Of a stretch of 15,338 nt of DNA, positions 1-6,912 are shown in pieces (the stretch's first letter is position 1; every line of letters starts with the position of its first letter). Source of the stretch: Clostridiales bacterium. Lineage in GTDB: Bacteria > Bacillota > Clostridia > Lachnospirales > WQUN01. The DNA lies in NCBI GenBank assembly GCA_031289625.1, contig JAITPB010000156.1, positions 1 to 15,338 of the forward strand. Reading direction: 5' to 3'. The position numbers were made by a program, and so were the translations under genes. Below the pieces are notes generated by a model. It was not told the DNA's origin, did no database searches, and saw nothing but the letters and a program-made list of their open reading frames with translations.

Positions 1-538
1 CATCTTCCGACGGTACAATGGCTAAATCAGGATTATAGGCTCTGCCCTGCTGATCGGTCAGAACACAATCATACCGCTCCTGCAGCAAAGGCGCATTAAA
101 AAACAAGTCGGTTGACAGCGGCCCGAAGCGATATTTTTTCAGCGGCGAATTGGATTCTCTGTCAGCAGGCAGATAAATAAAGGAAGCGTTGCTGACCGCG
201 CCTAACGGCGTAAGCGTCCGCGCCGTCAGCTCCAAAGTGCGCGCGCGCCGCAGCGTCATGAAGCTCCAGCCAGCAACCAGCGCGATCAAGACCAGCATGC
301 CGAAAATAAACGCGAGCTGCACCCGTTTCATGGCAAAGCCTCCGGAGGCTTCGCCATGGGGCCTAGAGACGAAGTTTCCATGCGTCATTCTGTCAAACAC
401 AGAAACATCCTGGACATAATCCGTGTTTTCTATGGGCTGGAACTTTTCGCTCTGTATTTTGTCCTGTCGCAGCAGTTCTGATATTTCCGCGTCAAAGCCG
501 TCAGAGAGATCCGGGCCGGGCTTCTCTCTATCATCCAT
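1..538 (-). CDS. Single-pass membrane protein, N-terminal part (runs off left edge)
   Basis: I read this frame by hand. It is open from an ATG at 538 down to base 1 (179 codons, no stop), so the C-terminus lies outside the window. Residues 1-68 are acidic and polar (starting MDDREKPGPDLSDGFD). A short Lys/Arg stretch (MKRVQ) precedes one hydrophobic segment of about 20 residues (LAFIFGMLVLIALVAGW, roughly residues 73-92). A mostly extracytoplasmic region follows, which suggests a type II anchored protein. The ATG at 538 has a modest AAGGTG ribosome site and lies 20 bases after the preceding small gene, so I prefer it. The internal ATG at 331 has a much better GGAGG, but that sits inside a 30-bp palindrome. 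I do not recognise the family. It is the last visible gene of the helicase operon. Confidence 0.7.
   Translation of the reverse strand, partial: MDDREKPGPDLSDGFDAEISELLRQDKIQSEKFQPIENTDYVQDVSVFDRMTHGNFVSRPHGEASGGFAMKRVQLAFIFGMLVLIALVAGWSFMTLRRARTLELTARTLTPLGAVSNASFIYLPADRESNSPLKKYRFGPLSTDLFFNAPLLQERYDCVLTDQQGRAYNPDLAIVPSED
329..358. repeat. 30-bp intragenic palindrome
   Basis: The 15-base arms (left arm CATGGCAAAGCCTCC) pair with no spacer and one mismatch, at base 335 against 352. It lies in frame in the membrane-protein gene just before the hydrophobic segment and encodes HGEASGGFAM. The strand that codes the protein carries GGAGG seven bases before an in-frame ATG, so a hairpin here would hide that site. 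It has the same length and TCCGGA centre as the palindrome at 6374-6403. Confidence 0.8.
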
Positions 539-558
539 GCCCTTTCACCTTCCCGTTC

Positions 559-672
559 TTAATTCCACGCGCCGAAAAAAGGCGCGGCGGCGCCGATAAT
601 CATAGCCAAGATCAAAACGCCCGCGATGATACCGGCGACCTGTCGTTTATGTGTCAAAAATTTTTTCTTCAT
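559..672 (-). CDS. Small single-pass membrane peptide (37 aa)
   Basis: This is a short ORF from ATG at 672 to TAA at 559-561. It has a strong ribosome site (GAGGGG, about 7 bases from the start), starts 14 bases after the helicase stop, and ends 20 bases before the next gene. That makes it a likely middle member of the operon. The protein begins MKKKFLTHKRQVAG with a positive N-terminus. One hydrophobic helix (IIAGVLILAMIIGAAA) follows, then an aromatic tail ending FFGAWN. By the positive-inside rule the N-terminus should be cytoplasmic. Short membrane proteins of this kind are common in Firmicutes, but I cannot place it in a named family. The ribosome site and spacing are the main evidence that it is real. 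Confidence 0.75.
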   Translation of the reverse strand: MKKKFLTHKRQVAGIIAGVLILAMIIGAAAPFFGAWN

Positions 673-686
673 ACAAATTCCCCTCA

Positions 687-2594
687 TTAATTTGTCTTTC
701 TGTTCCGCGGTTCCGCTTTCCACAAAATCTCATCCAGAAACCGGGTAGGCTTCACTTTCGTTTCGTACCGGCCATTCACGACCGAGATAAACAGATTGGT
801 CTTTGCGCGCGTCAGCCCGACATACAGAAGCCGTCTCTCTTCTTCGATCTCAGAGGCGGTCTTGCTTTTCTCGTGAGGGATGCTTCCTTCTACGGCCCCA
901 ATGAGAAAAACGGTCTCAAACTCCAGCCCTTTGACGCTGTGCATTGTACTCAGCGTGACCTTCGGACGATCATCCGGACAATCGTCCGGATAATTATCCG
1001 GCTCATTATCATTATTCTCCGGCGCCGCGTCGGCGCGTGAAATCCGCGCGGTGAAATCAAGAATGCGGGGAAAAGCCTTGGCGGCTTCCTGGAGTTCGTC
1101 CAAAATTTCATGCAGGCCGTTCGACGGGATCTTCCGATAGGCGCTGTAGTCCCGGATAAATTCGTCATATCCCACGAACCGCCGGATGTATTTGACCGCT
1201 TCCGCTGTTGTCATTCCGTGGATTTGATTCAAATGATGCATCAATTCTTCGACGCGCGCGCGCTGCCAGACTTGCAGCCTGCCGCCGTGGTACAGGCGAT
1301 CCAGAAGCTGGCCGCTTTCCCGCAGGGTGGAGGCCACGACGGCGTTCGGGATATAGCGTTTGGGTTTATTGATGACGCGGGTCAGCGCGTCGTTTGCGTC
1401 CCGATCATAGGATAGCCGCAAATACGCGTAAATATCCTTCGCGATCCAGTGTTCATAAATGCTGGGGGCCTCGTCTCTGATCTGGTAAGCGATGTTTAGA
1501 TTCATAAATGCGTCCGTCAGGGCGCGGGATTGAATGTTGGTGCGGTAGATCACAGCGATTTCGTCGAGAACTCGGACGTTTGCCCGAGCAAACGTCCGAG
1601 CCATTTTTTTGATCGTCTCCGCTACTGCCAGCGCTTCCGCCGTGACGTCCCCAGAGCGCATGACCACCGGTTTAGGGCCGTCTCTGCCGATGCCGGTCAT
1701 GGCTTTAGAATAGCGCGTTTGGTTGTGGGCGATCACCTGGTTGCAGAGTTGAATGATGGGATCGGTGGAGCGGTAATTCGTATCCAGAACCGCTTTGGCC
1801 GTTTCGGGATAATCCGTGGGAAAACGCAGCAAAAATTCCGGTTTGGCGCCGCGAAATTTATAAATGCTCTGATCGTCGTCGCCCACAATGAAGAGATTGC
1901 GCCGTGGTTCGGCCATCAGCGTAATGCCGCGGTACTGCGCTTGGTTAATGTCCTGAAATTCATCGATCAATATGTAATGATAGATTTCCTGCCAATGGCG
2001 CAGCACATCCGGTTCGGCGCAGAACAGCGCGTGGCATTTCACCAGCATATCGTCAAAATCCAATACACCCTGTTCCTCTTTCCATTTTTCATAACGCGCA
2101 TAAACCTGTTGAAAATCATCGCTGCCCAAACTCATGGAATGATAATAGCGGACATCCGCCAGATCATTTTTGATCCAGGAAATTTCATTGAGCGCGCCCT
2201 GCAAAAGCTCGTCATCGGCGTCGATGCGCATAGAGGCCAAAATGCGCCGGACAGCTTCTTTGCGCACGCTGTCCCGCAGCACCGCTTTCAGATCCAAACG
2301 ATAGCGCGCCCGGATGATCTTGTAAAACAACGCGTGAAATGTAGAGAACGTTACCTTACCGCCGCCCGGCGCATCCAGGCTCAAAAACCGCCGCCGCATT
2401 TCCTCTGTCGCGGATTTGGTGAAGGTAATCACTAGAATCCGGGTGGGGTCGATATGCAAATCTTCAATCAGAGATTGTATCCGGTACGTGATCACCGTGG
2501 TCTTGCCGCTGCCAGGCCCGGCCAGCGCCATCATCGGCCCGCTGCCATGGCGCACCGCTTTTTTCTGGCTGTCATTTAAAAAAGAGTCATCCAA
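687..2594 (-). CDS. UvrD/PcrA-like superfamily 1 DNA helicase
   Basis: A 635-residue ATP-dependent 3'-5' DNA helicase of the UvrD/PcrA/Rep family, which unwinds DNA in repair and replication restart. The SF1A motifs run in order: Q motif (Gln10), Walker A GPGSGKT at 26-32, motif Ia ITFTKSATEEM at 56-66, Walker B DEFQD at 211-215, motif III GDDDQSIYKFRGA at 238-250, motif IV NYRS at 273-276, motif V TMHSVKGLEFE at 550-560, and motif VI RRLLYVGLTRAK at 587-598. It is shorter than PcrA (about 720-750 aa), ending soon after motif VI. The start is TTG at 2594: an in-frame TAA lies just upstream, no ATG or GTG is available before Walker A, and GAAAGG sits 9 bases away. It carries two odd inserts: a 30-bp palindrome coding ARTFARANVR (about 332-341) and a PDNY/PDDC/PDDR tetrapeptide array (532-543) just before motif V. 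It heads the left-hand minus-strand operon. It could be called pcrA or uvrD; I leave the symbol open. Confidence 0.95.
   Translation of the reverse strand: MDDSFLNDSQKKAVRHGSGPMMALAGPGSGKTTVITYRIQSLIEDLHIDPTRILVITFTKSATEEMRRRFLSLDAPGGGKVTFSTFHALFYKIIRARYRLDLKAVLRDSVRKEAVRRILASMRIDADDELLQGALNEISWIKNDLADVRYYHSMSLGSDDFQQVYARYEKWKEEQGVLDFDDMLVKCHALFCAEPDVLRHWQEIYHYILIDEFQDINQAQYRGITLMAEPRRNLFIVGDDDQSIYKFRGAKPEFLLRFPTDYPETAKAVLDTNYRSTDPIIQLCNQVIAHNQTRYSKAMTGIGRDGPKPVVMRSGDVTAEALAVAETIKKMARTFARANVRVLDEIAVIYRTNIQSRALTDAFMNLNIAYQIRDEAPSIYEHWIAKDIYAYLRLSYDRDANDALTRVINKPKRYIPNAVVASTLRESGQLLDRLYHGGRLQVWQRARVEELMHHLNQIHGMTTAEAVKYIRRFVGYDEFIRDYSAYRKIPSNGLHEILDELQEAAKAFPRILDFTARISRADAAPENNDNEPDNYPDDCPDDRPKVTLSTMHSVKGLEFETVFLIGAVEGSIPHEKSKTASEIEEERRLLYVGLTRAKTNLFISVVNGRYETKVKPTRFLDEILWKAEPRNRKTN
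964..999. repeat. Three tandem 12-bp palindromic units inside helicase gene
   Basis: On the plus strand the units are GGACGATCATCC, GGACAATCGTCC and GGATAATTATCC, back to back. The last is a perfect palindrome and the others nearly so. On the coding strand each unit is one PDxx tetrapeptide (PDNY, PDDC, PDDR). They fall in the acidic linker just before helicase motif V. The middle unit with its flanks (17 bases) recurs exactly at 6375-6391. Confidence 0.9.
1571..1600. repeat. 30-bp perfect hairpin inside helicase gene
   Basis: The arms CTCGGACGTTTGC (1571-1583) and GCAAACGTCCGAG (1588-1600) pair perfectly across a CCGA loop. The hairpin lies in frame in the helicase gene, coding part of ARTFARANVR, just before the conserved IAVIYRTN strand. 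By hand alignment about 20 of 30 bases match the coding-strand palindrome at 6374-6403. Both end in GTCCGAG. Confidence 0.9.
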
Positions 2595-2629
2595 AGCCGT
2601 CTGCCTTTCTTGAATTCTGTCTGTCTCAA

Positions 2630-2658
2630 ATTATACAACGCGCGTCTATACATTTCAA
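2630..2658 (-). promoter_or_regulatory. Promoter of the helicase operon
   Basis: On the minus strand, TTGAAA (2658-2653) and TATAAT (2635-2630) are separated by exactly 17 bases, close to the sigma-70/sigma-A consensus. The expected start of transcription is near 2623, giving a leader of about 29 bases before the TTG start. It overlaps the weaker, oppositely directed promoter of the glycosyltransferase. Confidence 0.8.
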
Positions 2659-2675
2659 GACGCAAGTGGTAGAAT
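2647..2675 (+). promoter_or_regulatory. Candidate promoter of the GT4 glycosyltransferase gene
   Basis: TATACA (2647-2652) and TAGAAT (2670-2675) lie 17 bases apart upstream of the ATG at 2711. The match is moderate. Its -35 box overlaps the divergent helicase promoter, so the two could interfere with each other. The intergenic region is only 116 bp, so the promoter must lie in it or just upstream. Confidence 0.45.
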
Positions 2676-2710
2676 AAGGCGCAACGCAGTTTTACGACGG
2701 GGGTTCCTGT

Positions 2711-3895
2711 ATGAACATCGGTATTTTCACGGATACGTATTATCCTCAGATCAACGGCGTGGTCACGTCCACGCGTATGCTGGAGAGAGAGCTGAATAAA
2801 CTGGGGCACCGCGTCTTCATTGTTACGACGACAGATCCGCACGTAACGCACGCCGCGCCGCGGGTATTCCGGCTGCCCAGTATGCCGTTCATGTTTTTGC
2901 CCTCGCACCGGTTCACTTTTCTGTATTCACCCAAGCTGCTGCTCAATTTGAAGCATTTGAAACTGGATATCGTTCACACGCAAACGGAATTTCCAGTCGG
3001 TATCTTTGGCAAGATCGTTGCGGAATTTTATAAAATTCCTATCGTGCATACGTATCACACCATGTATGAAGATTATGTCCATTATATTGCCAACGGTCAC
3101 TTGATTACGCCGAAAATCGCGCAGAAGTACAGCCGTATTTTTTGCAACCGCGCCAGGGCGGTCGTCGCGCCCGTCAAAAAAACCCGCGAGTATCTGCTGG
3201 AATGCGGCGTTATCCGGCCCGTGCATGTGATCCCTACGGGTCTGGACTTCGCGCCGTTCGCGAAGGAAAATTTCTCCCGGGAGCAGATTAATAAAATCAA
3301 AGAAGAACTCGGCATCGATCCGTCGGATCCGGTGATCGTCACAGTCGGCCGCCTCGCCAAAGAAAAAAGCCTCGACGCGCTGATCGGCGCGCTGCCGCCG
3401 CTGCGGCAAAAACTGCCGCGCGTCAAGCTGGTCGTCGTCGGAGCCGGGCCGATGCTGGGCGCCTTGAAAGATCTGGCCATTCAGCTGGGCGTGAAAGACG
3501 CGGTCATTTTCACAGGGGAACGGCCATGGGAAGTGATCCCGCTGTATTATCAGCTGGGCGATATTTTCGCCATGGCGTCCACTTCGGAAACGCAGGGCCT
3601 GACTTATATAGAAGCGATGGCCGGCAAAGTGCCCGTCGTGGTGAAGCGGGATCGAAGCGTGGAAGGCGTCGTCACGCACGGCGAAACCGGCTACTGCTTT
3701 GAACGGAATGAAGACGCCGCGGATTTGATGCACTATGCCCTTACGCATCCCGATGAAACCAAAGCGGCGGCGGAAAAAGGCTGGCGCGGCATCAGCTATC
3801 TTTCCGCGGCGCGCTTTGCAAAAGATGTGGAAGCTTTATACCTGGACATCCTGGACGCGGCAAATCTTAAGCAAATACATTCCCGTGAACGGTAA
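2711..3895 (+). CDS. GT4 glycosyltransferase, diacylglycerol glucosyltransferase type
   Basis: A 394-residue GT-B retaining glycosyltransferase. The N-terminal domain opens with NIGIFTDTYYPQINGVVTS, typical of 1,2-diacylglycerol 3-glucosyltransferases and related membrane-lipid enzymes that move a sugar from a nucleotide sugar to diacylglycerol at the cytoplasmic membrane face. The C-terminal donor domain has TVGRLAKEKSLDALI (211-225; Arg214 and Lys219 are the expected phosphate-binding residues), VVVGAGP, and the E-x7-E motif from Glu293 to Glu301 (ETQGLTYIE). Length is normal. The ATG at 2711 follows a GGGGG run by 7 bases. The last 29 bases overlap the end of the convergent phospholipase C-like gene, so the two transcripts have complementary 3' ends. 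Lipid acceptor and donor sugar are inferred from family resemblance; a polysaccharide or teichoic-type glycosyltransferase is the alternative. Confidence 0.88.
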   Translation: MNIGIFTDTYYPQINGVVTSTRMLERELNKLGHRVFIVTTTDPHVTHAAPRVFRLPSMPFMFLPSHRFTFLYSPKLLLNLKHLKLDIVHTQTEFPVGIFGKIVAEFYKIPIVHTYHTMYEDYVHYIANGHLITPKIAQKYSRIFCNRARAVVAPVKKTREYLLECGVIRPVHVIPTGLDFAPFAKENFSREQINKIKEELGIDPSDPVIVTVGRLAKEKSLDALIGALPPLRQKLPRVKLVVVGAGPMLGALKDLAIQLGVKDAVIFTGERPWEVIPLYYQLGDIFAMASTSETQGLTYIEAMAGKVPVVVKRDRSVEGVVTHGETGYCFERNEDAADLMHYALTHPDETKAAAEKGWRGISYLSAARFAKDVEALYLDILDAANLKQIHSRER

Positions 3896-4856
3896 ACTCG
3901 CGGTCTTCGTCTATCTCCAGCCCAGACGCCAGAGAGCGGTTGCCTATGGCCTGCACCAGGCTTTCTTTGGAAAGCTCGCCTTGCATAAACGCATACATCT
4001 GTCCGATCAGCGAAATGCCGTTCTCCACGGCTTGGTTGTATAACTCGCCGAAACTGGCCGTTGTTTCATTCTCATTCTCGTTGTCCCAGGGCATATACCA
4101 CGGCTTTTTGTGAATGTTCAAATAATCGATGCCGTCTTTGACTTCCTGCTGATGGATGATGCAGGAAACCAGATGATCGCCCACGGTCAACTCTTCCGCC
4201 AATTCCATGAGGCGTTTGCGCCGCCCTTTTTTCGATTGTAAAATCCGCGTCACATTCACCATGTATCGCATGGCGCTGTACACCTCTTTCGGGGAAACGT
4301 CGCGCTGGTACGCGCCGGTAATGGCGGCGCTGACCATGCGCGCGATCAACCGCGCCTGATCGGCGTCGGTTTTGATCAGCTGCCACAGCTTCTTTTCCGA
4401 AGGCTTTTCACTGCTCATGACTTTAAGCATCAGAACGTCTATGGCTGTCTCAAAATTGCGATGGTATACGCTGTAACGCAGGCGCGACTTTCGGTCGCCT
4501 TTGATTTGAAAGCCGCTTTTGTAATACACATAAGGATGCGTGAAGCAGTCCAGCGAATAATGGCTTAAATACCCGCTCAAGTAAGAGAAGATGATAGGCT
4601 GCGCCTCTTCGTCCGCTTCGGCAAGCCCATCCAGCACATGTGAAATAAAAGAGCCGACCTGGGTCTTGTGCATGTCAATTCCGAGATTTTTCATGTTTTT
4701 CTTTATCAAACCCGGCAAATAATAAAAAAATATATCCGGCCCCTGACAGCCCACATTGTAAAGCTGACGATGATGCTGTATCAGGTTTTGCGCGCCAGCG
4801 GGCAGGCCGTTGAGCATGGCCTCCCCGCAGATGTAATGCGTGATGAATCCAGGCAT
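3867..4856 (-). CDS. Zinc-dependent phospholipase C-like protein
   Basis: A 329-residue protein of the zinc-dependent phospholipase C fold (PF00882 type). The metal-ligand pattern is visible along the chain: His7, Asp41 (GPDIFFYY), His63, His99-x3-Asp103-x3-His107 (HYSLDCFTH) and His132-x3-Glu136 (HRNFE). This matches the order in clostridial alpha-toxin and Bacillus cereus PLC, with a shorter gap before the third His of the triad. Unlike those secreted toxins it has no signal peptide (MPGFITHYICGEAMLNG), so it is probably cytoplasmic. The family includes many such housekeeping-like members of unknown substrate. The start is ATG 4856, with AAAGGA about 9 bases upstream. Its 3' end overlaps the GT4 gene. 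If it does act on phospholipids, the product diacylglycerol would be a GT4 substrate. Catalytic activity is an inference. Confidence 0.85.
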   Translation of the reverse strand: MPGFITHYICGEAMLNGLPAGAQNLIQHHRQLYNVGCQGPDIFFYYLPGLIKKNMKNLGIDMHKTQVGSFISHVLDGLAEADEEAQPIIFSYLSGYLSHYSLDCFTHPYVYYKSGFQIKGDRKSRLRYSVYHRNFETAIDVLMLKVMSSEKPSEKKLWQLIKTDADQARLIARMVSAAITGAYQRDVSPKEVYSAMRYMVNVTRILQSKKGRRKRLMELAEELTVGDHLVSCIIHQQEVKDGIDYLNIHKKPWYMPWDNENENETTASFGELYNQAVENGISLIGQMYAFMQGELSKESLVQAIGNRSLASGLEIDEDREFTVHGNVFA

Positions 4857-4920
4857 AATGGATCATCCTTTCTGATATTGAATTATTTGCCATAAAACAA
4901 AATTTATTCAAGGAGAATAT
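4857..4920. other. Short divergent intergenic region between PLC-like gene and thyA
   Basis: This 64-bp A+T-rich stretch separates two divergent starts. It carries a strong ribosome site for thyA (AAGGAG, 5 bases before ATG 4921) and AAAGGA for the phospholipase C-like gene on the other strand. Promoters for both genes should be here or close by, but I see only poor -35/-10 pairs (for example TTGAAT at 4878-4883) and do not call one. Confidence 0.5.
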
Positions 4921-5712
4921 ATGAGTTCCTACGATGATCAATATCTCACGATCGCGGAAAAAATTCTGGCGAACGGTTTTTTGGATCAAAACCGGACGGG
5001 CGTGGCCGCTTATAAACTGCCTCATCAGATTATGCAATTTGATCTCCGAAAAGAATTTCCCATTTTGACCACAAAAAAAGTGGCGTTTAAAACGGCGGTC
5101 AAAGAGCTGCTGTGGATATTCCGGGATCAGAGCAATGATGTCCGCAAGCTGCGCGAAGAAGGCGTGCGCGTCTGGGATGAATGGATGATGGAAGACGGAA
5201 CCATCGGTACGTCGTACGGATGGGTAGTGAAAAAATTTCATCAGATAGATCGCCTGATCGACAGCCTCAAGCACGATCCCCAGAACCGCCGGATGATGAT
5301 CAATCTGTGGCAGATTCCCTACTTGGACACAGGGGCGCTCTATCCCTGCTGTTTCGCGACCCTGTGGGACGTTACGGACGGCTATTTAAATTGTATTCTG
5401 CTGCAAAGGAGCGGCGACTGGGGGCTGGGCGTGCCGTTTAACACGTCGCAGTACGCCGCGCTGACCGCCATGCTCGCGCAAGTGACCGGCCATCAGCCGG
5501 GGCTTTTTACGCACGTCGTCAACAACGCGCATATTTATGAAAACCAAGCGGAGGCCATCCGTCTGCAAATCTCCCGGAAAGCCAGCGCCTATCCCGCGCC
5601 GGAGCTGCGTCTCAATCCCGCGATTCAAGATTTTTACCATTATACCATGGACGACATCCAATTGGTAGGGTATCAGTCGCATGAATCCATTAAAATGGAG
5701 GTGGCCGTCTGA
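4921..5712 (+). CDS. thyA: Thymidylate synthase
   Basis: A 263-residue folate-dependent thymidylate synthase, which methylates dUMP to dTMP using 5,10-methylene-tetrahydrofolate and releases dihydrofolate. Family landmarks: DQNRTGV with phosphate-binding Arg25; FPILTTKKV at 46-54; Arg123-Arg124 of the dimer interface (QNRRMMINLW); the catalytic Pro-Cys at 142-143 (LYPCC); QRSGDWGLGVPFN at 162-174, binding phosphate and uracil; and HIY at 204-206 contacting the dUMP ribose. Length agrees with the compact E. coli-type ThyA. AAGGAG sits 5 bases before the ATG. The stop TGA overlaps the ATG of the DHFR-HAD gene (TGATG), so the two are very likely co-translated. This puts the dihydrofolate producer directly beside its recycler. 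Confidence 0.96.
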   Translation: MSSYDDQYLTIAEKILANGFLDQNRTGVAAYKLPHQIMQFDLRKEFPILTTKKVAFKTAVKELLWIFRDQSNDVRKLREEGVRVWDEWMMEDGTIGTSYGWVVKKFHQIDRLIDSLKHDPQNRRMMINLWQIPYLDTGALYPCCFATLWDVTDGYLNCILLQRSGDWGLGVPFNTSQYAALTAMLAQVTGHQPGLFTHVVNNAHIYENQAEAIRLQISRKASAYPAPELRLNPAIQDFYHYTMDDIQLVGYQSHESIKMEVAV

Positions 5713-6911
5713 TGCTGTTTATCATATTGGCCGCCGCGCAAAACGGCGTCATTGGAAAAGACGGCGGGATGCCCTGGCATATCCCGGCGGATCTCCGGCA
5801 TTTTAAAAAATTGACAATCGGCAAGACGCTGATCATGGGCCGCAAAACATTTGAGTCTCTGCCGGGCGTCCTGCCAGGCCGCCGGCACATTATCGCCACG
5901 CGCGGCGCGCATTGGAACGGCCCGCCGGGGACCGAAACCGTCCGCGATCTACAAGCTGTTCTGGAAAAACACGCAGACAGCGCGGAAAAAATCTTTGTCA
6001 TCGGCGGCGCGGATGTTTGCGCTCAGGCGCTGCCCTACTGCGCGGCGGTTTATCTCACCGTGATTCACCAGGATTTTGACGGCGGCGTGCGTTTTCCCGC
6101 GATGGACGGGGATGTATTTGAACTGACCGGACGTTCGGAAACGCTCGCGGATCCAGGTTCTGGTTTGACCTATGAATACCAAACCTGGAAACGGCGCCTG
6201 CGTTTGGTGATCTTTGATATGGACGGCCTGATGTTTGATACGGAACGGCCATCCATTGAAAGTTGGAAAGAAGTGGGAATGCAAATGGGGCTTACCATAA
6301 CGGATCGTTTTTTGCAAAGCATTGTCGGCTCGAACCACGCCACCCTCCAAAAACTTTTTGCGGAGGAATTTGGCCCGGACAATCGTCCGGACGATTGTCC
6401 GAGCAAATTTGAATCGGCTGTCGCGCTGAAAAAAGCCATTGTGGCCCGCAAGCTGGACGAGGAAGGTTTGATTGTCAAAGAAGGGCTGTTTGCCTTGCTG
6501 ACATTTTTGAAAAAACGCGGGATTCAAAGAGCGGTGGGCACGGCGACAGCCACTGGCGCGGCGGAGAAACTTTTGCAAAGAGCCGGCGCCGCGTCCTGGA
6601 TGAACGCGGTGATCGGAGGCGATCAAGCGGAGCGCGGCAAGCCGTTTCCCGATATTTTTCAAAAAGTGCTGGCGCGTTTTTCTTGCCCGCCGGAAAACGC
6701 GCTGGTGCTGGAAGATTCCCCAAACGGCTTGCTGGCCGCGGCCGCGGCGGGCATCCCGTGCGCCCTTGTGCCCGACACAAACGTGTCCACAAGCGCGTCC
6801 ATATTTGCGGACACATCTGTGTCTGCGGACGCGCGCCAAAAAGCGGCGCTCGTGGCCCAGGATTTGCGCGAGGTCATGGAATGGATACGGAAGAATTTTA
6901 CAAAAGGCTGA
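5712..6911 (+). CDS. Dihydrofolate reductase fused to a HAD-family hydrolase
   Basis: One uninterrupted 399-residue ORF with two enzymes. Residues 1-162 are a complete DHFR: Trp22, catalytic Asp27 (PWHIPADLRHF), IMGRKTFESL at 41-50, PGRRHII at 55-61, VIGGADV at 96-102 (NADPH) and the usual ending TYEYQTWKRR. Residues 164-399 follow with almost no linker and are a HAD phosphatase or phosphomutase (beta-PGM-like, C1 cap): nucleophile Asp169 and acid/base Asp171 in FDMDGLMFDT, motif II Thr277, motif III Lys310 (GKPFPD), motif IV Glu334-Asp335 (EDSPNG). DHFR regenerates tetrahydrofolate after ThyA. The HAD substrate is unknown: a pterin or nucleotide phosphate would suit the operon, but that is inference. 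The HAD half carries two palindromic inserts (GPDNRPDDCPS in the cap, and PDTNVST...SADA near the C-terminus). It ends one base before the convergent topB stop. The DHFR half alone would be called folA/dfrA. Confidence 0.92.
   Translation: MLFIILAAAQNGVIGKDGGMPWHIPADLRHFKKLTIGKTLIMGRKTFESLPGVLPGRRHIIATRGAHWNGPPGTETVRDLQAVLEKHADSAEKIFVIGGADVCAQALPYCAAVYLTVIHQDFDGGVRFPAMDGDVFELTGRSETLADPGSGLTYEYQTWKRRLRLVIFDMDGLMFDTERPSIESWKEVGMQMGLTITDRFLQSIVGSNHATLQKLFAEEFGPDNRPDDCPSKFESAVALKKAIVARKLDEEGLIVKEGLFALLTFLKKRGIQRAVGTATATGAAEKLLQRAGAASWMNAVIGGDQAERGKPFPDIFQKVLARFSCPPENALVLEDSPNGLLAAAAAGIPCALVPDTNVSTSASIFADTSVSADARQKAALVAQDLREVMEWIRKNFTKG
6374..6403. repeat. 30-bp palindrome (two 12-bp units) inside the HAD domain
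   Basis: The core 6376-6401 is a perfect palindrome with 13-base arms (CGGACAATCGTCC and its complement). Weaker symmetry (AATTTG/CAAATT) extends it to about 6368-6408. It encodes PDNR-PDDC-P in the HAD cap. Bases 6375-6391 (CCGGACAATCGTCCGGA) are identical to bases 974-990 in the helicase gene. Confidence 0.9.
6774..6834. repeat. Nested palindromes near the HAD C-terminus
   Basis: Three short hairpins are packed together: GACAC/GTGTC around AAAC (6774-6787), GACACA/TGTGTC (6810-6823), and an outer pair GCGCGTCC (6793-6800) with GGACGCGC (6827-6834). They encode a Ser/Thr/Ala/Asp-rich stretch with a loosely repeated DTxVS unit (PDTNVSTSA, then ADTSVSADA). This lies in the C-terminal HAD region, which is normally shorter. 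Confidence 0.65.
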
Positions 6912-6912
6912 A

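Noticed and set aside
1530..2435. Open frame of 301 codons on the plus strand
   Set aside because: It is antisense to the helicase core, whose motifs are all present on the minus strand. Its own translation shows no family features.
5949..6839. Open frame of 296 codons on the minus strand
   Set aside because: It is antisense to the DHFR-HAD gene. The palindromic inserts help keep it open but give only repetitive Arg/Val residues.
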